DNA of 24,104 nt from JBBRUG01 sp038247995. Its GTDB lineage: Bacteria; Chloroflexota; Chloroflexia; Chloroflexales; Chloroflexaceae. The translations under genes were made by a program, and so were the position numbers. Below the pieces are notes generated by a model. It was not told the origin of the DNA, did no database searches, and saw only the letters and a list, made by a program, of their open reading frames with translations. The stretch spans positions 1 through 24,104 of the forward strand of contig JBBRUG010000048.1 of NCBI GenBank assembly GCA_038247995.1, in the 5' to 3' direction. Positions 7,516 through 14,239 of this stretch are shown one piece after another. Position 1 is the stretch's first letter. Each line of letters starts with the position of its first letter.

Positions 7516-7531
7516 TGATCAAATCTGATCA
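7516..7531. promoter_or_regulatory. Paired TGATCA sites upstream of the response regulator
   Basis: Two copies of the palindromic hexamer TGATCA (7516-7521 and 7526-7531) are separated by AATC, so their centres lie 10 bp (one helical turn) apart. They are just upstream of the candidate -10 at 7488-7493. This could be a regulator binding site; no specific protein can be named. Confidence 0.3.
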
Positions 7532-7543
7532 AGGCTTTAGATC

Positions 7544-7578
7544 TTCTGACTTCTGACTTCTGAATCCTGAATCCTGGA
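7544..7578 (+). repeat. Heptad repeat abutting the STAS gene
   Basis: Five 7-mers in exact register: TTCTGAC, TTCTGAC, TTCTGAA, TCCTGAA, TCCTGGA. The run ends one base before the STAS stop codon (complement of 7580-7582), as if it had spread up to the gene boundary. The remaining 7437-7543 holds only the candidate promoter and TGATCA sites. Confidence 0.75.
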
Positions 7579-7579
7579 A

Positions 7580-7906
7580 TCATCGATACGCCGCGAGGTC
7601 GCGCTCGTCGATCGTGGGCATAAAGCGTGACATCTCAACCATTTTGAAGATCTTCTGATGGTGCGGGCTGACATTCATGGCATATAACTGAAAGCCGGAT
7701 TTACGTGCTGCTACGACAAATTTCAGCAGCGCCGAGATCCCCGACGAATTAATAAACGAGACCTCGTTAAAGTCAAGCACGGTAATCGGCCGCATATCCT
7801 GGCATGCTTCGGAAATTGCGCCTGCCGAGATCGCATCGACGCTTGTGCTGGTAATGTGGAGCACTGCGACCTCGCCAAACTCCTCACGCCGAATAATATC
7901 GCTCAT
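7580..7906 (-). CDS. STAS-domain anti-sigma factor antagonist (SpoIIAA/RsbV type)
   Basis: Antagonists of this type bind an RsbW-like kinase when unphosphorylated and so release its target. The kinase inactivates them by serine phosphorylation. The 108-residue protein is a single STAS domain. The switch motif reads FINSSGISALL; Ser54 aligns with the phosphorylated serine of SpoIIAA/RsbV, and the usual preceding Asp is Asn here. The ATG overlaps the TGA of the upstream kinase gene (ATGA), with a GGGGAGG ribosome binding site inside that gene, so the pair is translationally coupled. Kinase plus antagonist side by side is the classic partner-switching arrangement. The downstream target is not in the window. 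Confidence 0.92.
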   Translation of the reverse strand: MSDIIRREEFGEVAVLHITSTSVDAISAGAISEACQDMRPITVLDFNEVSFINSSGISALLKFVVAARKSGFQLYAMNVSPHHQKIFKMVEMSRFMPTIDERDLAAYR

Positions 7907-8328
7907 GGCTGGCCTCCCCGGTAAAGCCGTAAGGTAAGCACCGTGCCCTGGTGCGAAGAGCTTACCTCGTAGTCATCCACCAGTTCGCTGATCAAATACA
8001 TTCCAAACCCGCGCAGATAGCCCGTTTCCAAGCTTTCTTCATCGACAACTCGGCGCGAAAAGTCGAGTTTATCAGTTCCTTCGCCCTCGTCGCTGATCCG
8101 TACCTCAAGCTTCTCACCGTCGATCTCGAACACAACGGCAACCAACCGCCCCGACTCGCGATGGTTGCCGTGCTCAATTGCATTGTTCACCGCTTCGCTA
8201 ATCGCCAGCTTCAAGTCTTCGACCCGCTCCGCTGAAAATCCGAAAGCGGTTCCGACTTCGGCGGCGCTCGCACGCACCACCCGCTCAAAGATTGGGTTCG
8301 AGGGGATATGAAGTTCTACGCGTTCCAT
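7903..8328 (-). CDS. Anti-sigma regulatory kinase, RsbW/SpoIIAB-type GHKL ATPase
   Basis: This is a small serine kinase and anti-sigma factor-like protein. It should phosphorylate the adjacent STAS antagonist and sequester an unknown partner, classically a sigma factor. The GHKL boxes are visible: N box ISEAVNNAIEHGN, G1 box SDEGEG and G2 box GYLRGFGMYLI. The ATG at 8326-8328 is preferred over the upstream GTG at 8349, because AAAGGGAG lies four bases upstream of it and the family normally starts just before the ERVELHIPS strand. It overlaps the STAS start by four bases. No sigma factor is encoded nearby, so the target must be elsewhere or may not be a sigma factor. Confidence 0.9.
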   Translation of the reverse strand: MERVELHIPSNPIFERVVRASAAEVGTAFGFSAERVEDLKLAISEAVNNAIEHGNHRESGRLVAVVFEIDGEKLEVRISDEGEGTDKLDFSRRVVDEESLETGYLRGFGMYLISELVDDYEVSSSHQGTVLTLRLYRGGQP

Positions 8329-8409
8329 CCGGCTCCCTTTCCGCGCCACACCCTCCGACGCGTTGAGCGTACCCGATCACTCGTACTGGGCTATAACGAG
8401 GCACGGCAT

Positions 8410-9972
8410 TCATCGCGCGCCTGCGGAGGCTAACTGTCGACGGCGCACCCCTGAGCCGGCAACCGCATTCTGGCGCGCCAGATGATCATAGCGGCGCAAG
8501 TAGGCTTTGCCCAGCGAGGTATTACCCACTTGCAAGTAACATGCGCCCAGGAAGTAAAGCGCCTGAGCGTGGCCCGGATTACGGCGCAATACCTTCTCGA
8601 AGAGTGGGATTGCGCGCGCCGGTTCGATAAGTTCTTTGTAACACAGGCCCAGCATGAAGTTCGTCTCGACATCGTCGGGCCAGTGCTCCAACACCATCGT
8701 GAACTCATGCGCGGCCAGATCGTAGCGGGTGCGCCGAATGTACATATACCCCAGGTCGTAGCGCAACGAATGCGCGTTAGGCGCCAGTTCCACCGCCTTA
8801 CGCCACGCTGCGAGCGCCCAACTCTCGCGGCCGAGCATGTTGTACAGAAACCCGAGCAGGTAGTGTGCTTGCGGATCGGTGGGCAGTAATTGCACGGCAC
8901 GCTCGAAGGCGCGCACCGCCGATGCATTAAGGCCCATGTCGTAGAGCAGTTTGCCCATGTTCAGGAAGAGTTGGCCATTCCGCGGGTTGAGTCGGGCACA
9001 TTCGAACAGCAGATCATAAGCCTGTTTAGGCTTCTTTGAAAGGCGCAGCACCGCGCTCATGCGTAGGCGGGCATCGGTGAAGTTCTGATGCTGCGGCGGC
9101 ACCAGGGCGTATTCTTCCAACGCTTCCTCGAAGCGGCGCTGCCGGGCGTACAAATTGCCGATCAGGTAACGCGCGTGGGCCTCGTCGGGTCGCCATTGGA
9201 GTAGGGCGCGATAGATCCGCTCGGCCTCTTCGTCGTAGCGCTGCTGCTTGAGCGCATCAGCGAGGCGGTAATACCACTGCGCCACCTCTTCTTCGCTGCG
9301 CGTGGCCAGCGTGTCGTCTTGCGGAGGCGGCTCCGGCGAGATGAACGTCGGTTCAACCCGCAGCGCCTCGGCGAAGCAGCGTTGCGCCAGTTCGTGCGCG
9401 CCGTGGCTCTGGTGCATCAGGCCCATGTAGTAGCGTGGTTCGGCGGCCTGCGGGCGCGCGTTGCACGCGCTGTTGTAGTGAATATACGCCCGTCCGGCGT
9501 CGTCGATCTTCTGGTAGCAGCGTCCGAGCGCAAAGTGCGCCTCGTAGAGATCGGGGTTATGCTCCAGCGTCTCTTTGAATGCGGCGATCGCCCGATCAAC
9601 CTGGCTGCGGGCGGCAAAGGCCACCCCCAGGTTGTAATGCGCCTCGGCCAGTTGCTGGTCGGTTTGCACCGCCTCAAGGTACTCGCGCAGTGCCGGCTCC
9701 CATGCATCCTGGAAGGCTAGGGCATTGCCGATATAGAGGTAGATGATCGCGCGTTCGCGCTCGAAGATCTGCGCCTGTTCTTCGCCGTCCACATAAGCGG
9801 CGATCAAGGCTGCCTTAAAATGTTCGATCGCATCGACATAGGCCGCGCGCAGATATGAGCGCATCCCCTGACTGAAAGCCGCCCCCAGGCGCGTGCCGGT
9901 CATGAACCGTTCACTGCCGGTGAAAGTATCCAGATCCAGCGGCATAAAGTGCAACTGATCGTTGGCGGTCAT
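8410..9972 (-). CDS. Large tetratricopeptide-repeat protein
   Basis: The 520-residue protein is built almost entirely of about ten TPR units, for example AEAHYNLGVAFAARSQVDRA, and DPQAHYLLGFLYNML. A non-repeat N-terminal stretch of about 35 residues precedes them. It has no signal peptide, membrane segment or catalytic motif, so it is probably a cytoplasmic scaffold. The ATG has a GGAG site seven bases upstream. It lies between the RsbU-type phosphatase (100-bp gap) and the RsbW-type kinase (about 80-bp gap) on the same strand, so it may organise the partner-switching proteins or link them to the chemosensory complex. That role is inferred from position only. Confidence 0.88.
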   Translation of the reverse strand: MTANDQLHFMPLDLDTFTGSERFMTGTRLGAAFSQGMRSYLRAAYVDAIEHFKAALIAAYVDGEEQAQIFERERAIIYLYIGNALAFQDAWEPALREYLEAVQTDQQLAEAHYNLGVAFAARSQVDRAIAAFKETLEHNPDLYEAHFALGRCYQKIDDAGRAYIHYNSACNARPQAAEPRYYMGLMHQSHGAHELAQRCFAEALRVEPTFISPEPPPQDDTLATRSEEEVAQWYYRLADALKQQRYDEEAERIYRALLQWRPDEAHARYLIGNLYARQRRFEEALEEYALVPPQHQNFTDARLRMSAVLRLSKKPKQAYDLLFECARLNPRNGQLFLNMGKLLYDMGLNASAVRAFERAVQLLPTDPQAHYLLGFLYNMLGRESWALAAWRKAVELAPNAHSLRYDLGYMYIRRTRYDLAAHEFTMVLEHWPDDVETNFMLGLCYKELIEPARAIPLFEKVLRRNPGHAQALYFLGACYLQVGNTSLGKAYLRRYDHLARQNAVAGSGVRRRQLASAGAR

Positions 9973-10072
9973 AAGTTTCTCCGCTTCGCTCCGGGTTCGC
10001 TCCGGTTGTCCGGGCTACTAACTATAACATGCGGCAATGGGCCGCGTACATTACGGCTTTTTCAGCATTACC

Positions 10073-11170
10073 TCAGCGTCGATAATCTTCGATCGTCAAT
10101 CGAAATTGCTGGTTGAGTTCGCGCGCCAGGCCCCGCCCAAACTGGGTTTGGACGATGGTGATTAGTTCGGGCAGTACGGCGAGCCAGTTTTCGGCATCGC
10201 TCGGGCGCTGGGCGAGTTCCGCGATCGCCGCCCAAAGCAAGTCGGCGCGCTCTACGCCCAGCACATCTTCACCCACACTGCGCAATTCGGCGTTTAGGTC
10301 GGTGAGCCGCCGGCGCAGCACCACCATCGTAATATCGTCGCTCTGGATGCCCGGGCTCCATGCGCGCAGTTCGTGGAGCAGCCGGGCCACCATGGCGCGC
10401 GGCTTCAAATGGCGGTTGGCGCTGACTAGTTCGTGCAGCCGTTCATAACTGAAGATCTCGCCGGTGCTGTTTTCAGCCTCCAAAACGCCATCGGTGTATA
10501 ACACAACACTGTCGCCGGGTTCGAGGCACGCCCGCGCCTCCCGATAATCGCTGTCGCCGTCGACGCCGAGCGGCAGCCCGGATAGTTCCAGTTCGTGGAC
10601 CATGCCATTTACCAGCAATGGAAAGGTGTGGCCGGCATTGGCGATATGCAACTCGCCACGCTGGAGGTCGAGTCGGGCGTAGAGCATCGTCACCATGCCG
10701 TGGGGAATCTCGCTCAGCACCCCACGATTGACGGCGGCCAGGGTCGGCGCCGGCGAGTCGTTGCGGCGGGCCTCATGGCGAAAGACGGTACGCGCCACGG
10801 CCATGCGTAGCGCTGCCGCCAACCCTTTACCCGAAACGTCGCCGATCATAATTCCATGCGTGCCATTGCCTAGCGGTAGAAAATCATACAGATCGCCGCC
10901 AAGATCACGCGCCGGCAAGGAGATTGCAGTGAGTTCCCAACCGGCCAGGCTTGGCGCTGCTTCAAGGAGCAAACCCTGCTGGAGATCGCGCGCGAGTTGC
11001 AACTCCTGCTCGATCTCGGCGGCCCGCCGTTGCTGCTCGGCGCTCATTCCCGGCGTCGGCGCTGCGGGCGGTGTTGGGCGCACAACGACCCGTCGCTGGG
11101 CCAGTGCTCGATGACTCAGAATGCTGCTCTTGCGCCGTATTCCCACCTGGTTATAGTAACGTTGGGGCAT
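10073..11170 (-). CDS. SpoIIE/RsbU-type PP2C serine phosphatase
   Basis: Phosphatases of this type dephosphorylate STAS antagonists and so free the partner held by the RsbW-like kinase. The metal-binding motifs are GGDLYDF (91-97), GDVSGKG (110-116), YTDGVLEA (225-232) and SDDITMVVLRR (278-288). A helical segment before the catalytic domain (EQQRRAAEIEQELQLARDLQ, about 45-64) is typical. The first 40 residues are basic and proline-rich with no recognisable sensor. After the catalytic domain come about 75 extra residues, helical and rich in Ala, Leu and Glu, that I do not recognise. No clear Shine-Dalgarno precedes ATG 11170. A hairpin at 11191-11210 separates it from cheR. The likely substrate is the STAS protein at 7580-7906. 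Confidence 0.9.
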   Translation of the reverse strand: MPQRYYNQVGIRRKSSILSHRALAQRRVVVRPTPPAAPTPGMSAEQQRRAAEIEQELQLARDLQQGLLLEAAPSLAGWELTAISLPARDLGGDLYDFLPLGNGTHGIMIGDVSGKGLAAALRMAVARTVFRHEARRNDSPAPTLAAVNRGVLSEIPHGMVTMLYARLDLQRGELHIANAGHTFPLLVNGMVHELELSGLPLGVDGDSDYREARACLEPGDSVVLYTDGVLEAENSTGEIFSYERLHELVSANRHLKPRAMVARLLHELRAWSPGIQSDDITMVVLRRRLTDLNAELRSVGEDVLGVERADLLWAAIAELAQRPSDAENWLAVLPELITIVQTQFGRGLARELNQQFRLTIEDYRR

Positions 11171-11190
11171 AACAGACTACCAAAGATAGT

Positions 11191-11210
11191 AAAAGGGCCG
11201 TTGGCCCTTT
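11191..11210 (-). terminator. Hairpin ending the chemosensory operon
   Basis: On the minus strand AAAGGGCC-AAC-GGCCCTTT forms a tight 8-bp hairpin that overlaps the cheR stop codon, followed by a T-rich stretch (TACTATCTTTGG). It looks like a moderately strong intrinsic terminator or attenuator separating the che genes from the phosphatase gene 20 bases downstream. Partial read-through would couple the two modules. Confidence 0.6.
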
Positions 11211-12714
11211 AGACGTTCCGTTCAGTAAGTTGATCGACATAACGTCTGCAGGTGGCATGGATCCAGTCGACAGCGACGCCATCGATCAGGTGGCCCGGCG
11301 GGTGCTGGGCGAGCCGCCGCAGAGCCGTTTGATATTCGCGCAAGGCGCTGGCGGGCTTGCTCGCTTGCCGATAACACTCCGCCAGATGAAAGGCGATCAG
11401 CGGCGATTCGGCGTCGAGATACCGGGCGCGCTCTAACTGGCGGACTGCATCAAGCGGCTGGCCTTGCCGCGCGTAAATCATTCCCAGGAGAATGTACGCC
11501 TCGATCGTCAGCGGGTTTAACTCGATTGCCCGGTGCGCCTCGGCTGCCGCCAGGTCCAGGTCGCCCCGATCGGCGTGGGCGCGTGCGGCAAGGGCCAGGA
11601 TTGTTGGCGCATGGGCACCGCTTACCGGTGCAACTGCAAACAATTCTAATGCCGCATCGATTGCTCCGCTAGCGAGCAATTCCCGGCCACGCGCTACAAG
11701 CTCCGGCACGTTAAGGCGTTCCGGCAGGGCCGGGCTGCGTTCTTCGCGGTACACCGGAGGTGTGGCAAAGCGTTGCCCCGGCTGCGTAGGCGGCATGGGC
11801 GCAGTAAGGGGAGCCGTTGGCCGGCTGCGTCCGGCGCGTTCGCGTACTGGAGCGAGTTCACTCTGCGCCCGCGCATGCGACTCCTTATAGTAAACGAAGC
11901 TGCCGGCGACTTCTCGCCAGCGGAAGCGATCATAGATGTTCCAGAGCGTTTCGGAGAAGCCGAGAAAGAGCATCCCGCCTTCGGCAAGCACTGTATCAAA
12001 GCGCCCCATCAGATCGCGACAGGTGGCAAGTTGGAAGTAAATCGTCACATTCTGGCAGAAGATCAGCTGTAGGTCGCGCAGGGTGGAGGGAAACGGCGCG
12101 AGCAGGTTACGCTGTTCAAAGCGCACCAACTTCCGCACGTTATCGTTCACGCTTAAGGTGGCGCCGTGGGCGGTGAAGAAGCGGGTGCGTTGGACGCTGC
12201 TCAGGTTCATCAACGTCCGGCCGCTGTAGTGTCCAGTGCGAGCGCGATTAAGCGCGGCAGCACTGAGATCGGTGGCCCAGATTGTCACCGGGCGTGGCAG
12301 CGGATCGCCCAGCGCCTCTAATGCGGTAATCGCAATCGAGTAGGGTTCTTCGCCGGTGGCGCACCCTGCGCTCCAGATACTGATCGGCGCGCCCGCCGGC
12401 AGGCGCTGATGCAGTTCGGGCAGCACTACAGTGCGCAGCGCATGCATATGACGCTGATTGCGAAAAAAGAGCGTCTCGTGGTTCAACACCAGTTCGGCCA
12501 GGTCGTGCAGTTCGGCGGTGGTGGCAGTTGTGCCGAGGAAGGCCAGTTGATCTCCCAGCGGGCGTCCCGCTTGCTCCGCCTCACGCTGCACGGCGCTGCG
12601 CAACGCCTGCAAACGCGTGTCGTCGAGATACACGCCGCAATAACTCGCCAGCCTATCACGCAACTGCGCGAGGCGGGTCGTGATGAGTAGATCGGCTGGG
12701 AGCGTTTCTGACAT
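11209..12714 (-). CDS. cheR: CheR chemoreceptor methyltransferase with C-terminal TPR domain
   Basis: CheR methylates receptor glutamates using S-adenosylmethionine, for sensory adaptation. The N-terminal helical domain is followed by LNHETLFFRN (78-86), the SAM-binding WSAGCATGEEPYS (114-126), ATDLSAAAL and LIFCQNVTIYF. In the last motif the usual Arg of FCRNVxIYF is Gln. After a proline-rich linker (about 295-340) come three or so TPR units (about 345-490), as in CheR-TPR proteins of non-enteric systems. The TPRs probably mediate protein contact, since the local receptor has no C-terminal CheR-docking pentapeptide. No Shine-Dalgarno is visible before the ATG. A palindromic element occupies the short gap to cheB. 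Confidence 0.96.
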   Translation of the reverse strand: MSETLPADLLITTRLAQLRDRLASYCGVYLDDTRLQALRSAVQREAEQAGRPLGDQLAFLGTTATTAELHDLAELVLNHETLFFRNQRHMHALRTVVLPELHQRLPAGAPISIWSAGCATGEEPYSIAITALEALGDPLPRPVTIWATDLSAAALNRARTGHYSGRTLMNLSSVQRTRFFTAHGATLSVNDNVRKLVRFEQRNLLAPFPSTLRDLQLIFCQNVTIYFQLATCRDLMGRFDTVLAEGGMLFLGFSETLWNIYDRFRWREVAGSFVYYKESHARAQSELAPVRERAGRSRPTAPLTAPMPPTQPGQRFATPPVYREERSPALPERLNVPELVARGRELLASGAIDAALELFAVAPVSGAHAPTILALAARAHADRGDLDLAAAEAHRAIELNPLTIEAYILLGMIYARQGQPLDAVRQLERARYLDAESPLIAFHLAECYRQASKPASALREYQTALRRLAQHPPGHLIDGVAVDWIHATCRRYVDQLTERNV

Positions 12715-12732
12715 GGTGAGTAGTGAGCGTTG

Positions 12733-12771
12733 GGCCGAAGCATTCGCTACGTGAATGCTTCGGCCTTACAT
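12733..12771 (-). repeat. Palindromic element, copy 2, between cheB and cheR
   Basis: The arms GGCCGAAGCATTC (12733-12745) and GAATGCTTCGGCC (12753-12765) pair perfectly around a 7-base loop. Read on the minus strand, the 39 bases align without gaps to 5889-5927, starting ATGTAAGGC. The left end includes the cheB stop codon region. The stem pair T-A at positions 10/36 of copy 1 is C-G here, and C-G at 18/28 is T-A, so pairing is kept while sequence changes. Confidence 0.75.
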
Positions 12772-13874
12772 CATACCATCCTGGTGCTGCGCAACGCCTC
12801 GCGTAGTGCGGCGGCGATCTGCTCCGGCGGGAGAATTGCGGCTACGACGCCGGCCTCGATTGCGGCGCGGGGCATACCGTAAATGGCGCAACTTGCCGCG
12901 TCCTGGGCGATTGTGTAGCCGCCGGCGTGTTTGATGGCGCGCATGCCTGCCACGCCGTCGCGGCCCATGCCGGTAAGCAGCACGCCAATCGTGGCTGGGC
13001 CGAAGCGCTCCGCTACCGATTGCATCGCAATATCCACCGATGGACGTTGCAGTAACAAGGGCTGGGCACTCAGGTGAACCGTACCGTTCGGGCGGATCAG
13101 CAGATCATAACGATCTGGTGCAACCAGCGCTGTGCCTGGCGTGAGCGCCGAACCTTCGCCGGCCAACAGCACGGGTAGCGGCGCTGTGGCGGCAAGCCAT
13201 TCGACCAGCCCGGCGTTGAACCCCTGCGCAATGTGTTGCACGATCAGGACGGCTGCCGGAAAACCGTCTGGTAGACCAGCCAAAATCTGTTGGATCACTT
13301 TCGGCCCGCCGGTTGATGCGCCAATCACTACGACGGGAAAGGGCGAATGCAAAACAGAGAATGCCGAATGTGCCGCCTTTGCTACATCGGCAGAAGCCTC
13401 AGTAAGCGTTGAGGATGGCGTCAATGCTGTATCTTTGCGACGCCTACCGCGCAGGTGAGTCACGACCTTTACGCGGGCGAGCAATTTCACCTTGCGCAGC
13501 AGGGCGATCCGCGCCGCATCGAGCGCAGCTGCGTCATCCAGGCGGGGCTTCTCCATTACGTCGAGCGCCCCGGCGCCAAGCATTTGGAACGTGATGTCCA
13601 CATCATAGCCGGAGAGCGACGCCGTCAGCACGAGGATTGGCGTCGGGTAGTACGCCATGATCTGGCGCGTCGTCTCAACGCCGTCCATTACCGGCATGCG
13701 CACATCGAGCAGCACGAGGTCGGGGCGCAATTCGGCCATTTTGGCCAGGGCAGCTTGCCCGTCGCCGGCTTCACCGATCACCTCAATCGCCGGCTCATCG
13801 GCGAAGAGCGCGCGCAGTAACTGTCGCGTCAGCGCCGAGTCGTCGACGATCAAGATGCGGATGGGTTGGCTCAC
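12771..13874 (-). CDS. cheB: CheB chemotaxis response regulator and protein-glutamate methylesterase
   Basis: CheB removes receptor methyl groups and can deamidate receptor glutamines. It is switched on when its receiver is phosphorylated by CheA. The receiver domain (1-125) has DD11/12, Asp57 (LLDVRMP) and Lys109. The methylesterase domain (about 180-362) has the catalytic triad Ser187 (GASTGG), His214 (IVQHIAQGF) and Asp306 (LTGMGRDG). The linker (about 145-180) is unusual: part of it (HSAFSVLHSPFP) is encoded by heptanucleotide repeats. The start is GTG, overlapping the cheY stop by one base, with GGAG eight bases upstream inside cheY. All catalytic residues are present. Confidence 0.97.
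   Translation of the reverse strand: MSQPIRILIVDDSALTRQLLRALFADEPAIEVIGEAGDGQAALAKMAELRPDLVLLDVRMPVMDGVETTRQIMAYYPTPILVLTASLSGYDVDITFQMLGAGALDVMEKPRLDDAAALDAARIALLRKVKLLARVKVVTHLRGRRRKDTALTPSSTLTEASADVAKAAHSAFSVLHSPFPVVVIGASTGGPKVIQQILAGLPDGFPAAVLIVQHIAQGFNAGLVEWLAATAPLPVLLAGEGSALTPGTALVAPDRYDLLIRPNGTVHLSAQPLLLQRPSVDIAMQSVAERFGPATIGVLLTGMGRDGVAGMRAIKHAGGYTIAQDAASCAIYGMPRAAIEAGVVAAILPPEQIAAALREALRSTRMV
13336..13370 (-). repeat. Heptad repeat within the cheB linker
   Basis: On the minus strand the 7-mers read CATTCGG, CATTCTC, TGTTTTG, CATTCGC, CCTTTCC. Three of five share CATTC in exact 7-base register, in a linker with no conserved sequence. It is weaker than the other heptad tracts, but the period and the neutral location match the ligA case. 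Confidence 0.5.
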
Positions 13875-14236
13875 TAGTTCATCTCCAGCACCATGCGCAC
13901 GCGGTTGGGCAGGTTAAGCAAGTCGATATCTTTGTTCAGGTAATCATCGACGCCGGCTTCAAAGGCGGCCTGCTTATCGTCGCTCGAGGTGAGCATAATG
14001 ATCCGCAGATCATCGAGCAACGGGTCGTCGCGCAGGCGGCGGCACACTTCATAACCGTCGATGCCGGGCATCTGGACGTCAAGTACCATCAAATCGGGCA
14101 TCTCGGCGGCGATGGCGGCCAGCGCGTCTTCGCCGCTATGGGCGAGGCGCACTTCGTAGCCGAACATCTCTAGGCGTAACTTCACGATATCGGTCACGAG
14201 CTTGCTATCGTCGACGACAAGAATTCTTCCAGCCAT
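13874..14236 (-). CDS. cheY: CheY-like response regulator
   Basis: This 120-residue single receiver domain has the acidic pair in LVVDDS (9/10), phospho-acceptor Asp53 (VLDVQMPGIDG), Thr83 and Lys102 (YLNKDID). The proline that usually follows the lysine is Asp. It is the probable direct target of the adjacent CheA. GAGGG seven bases upstream of the ATG lies in the last codons of cheA, and the gene overlaps cheB, so cheA-cheY-cheB are tightly coupled. With no flagellar gene in view, its output is probably a pilus or gliding motor or another protein. Confidence 0.95.
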   Translation of the reverse strand: MAGRILVVDDSKLVTDIVKLRLEMFGYEVRLAHSGEDALAAIAAEMPDLMVLDVQMPGIDGYEVCRRLRDDPLLDDLRIIMLTSSDDKQAAFEAGVDDYLNKDIDLLNLPNRVRMVLEMN

Positions 14237-14239
14237 AGC

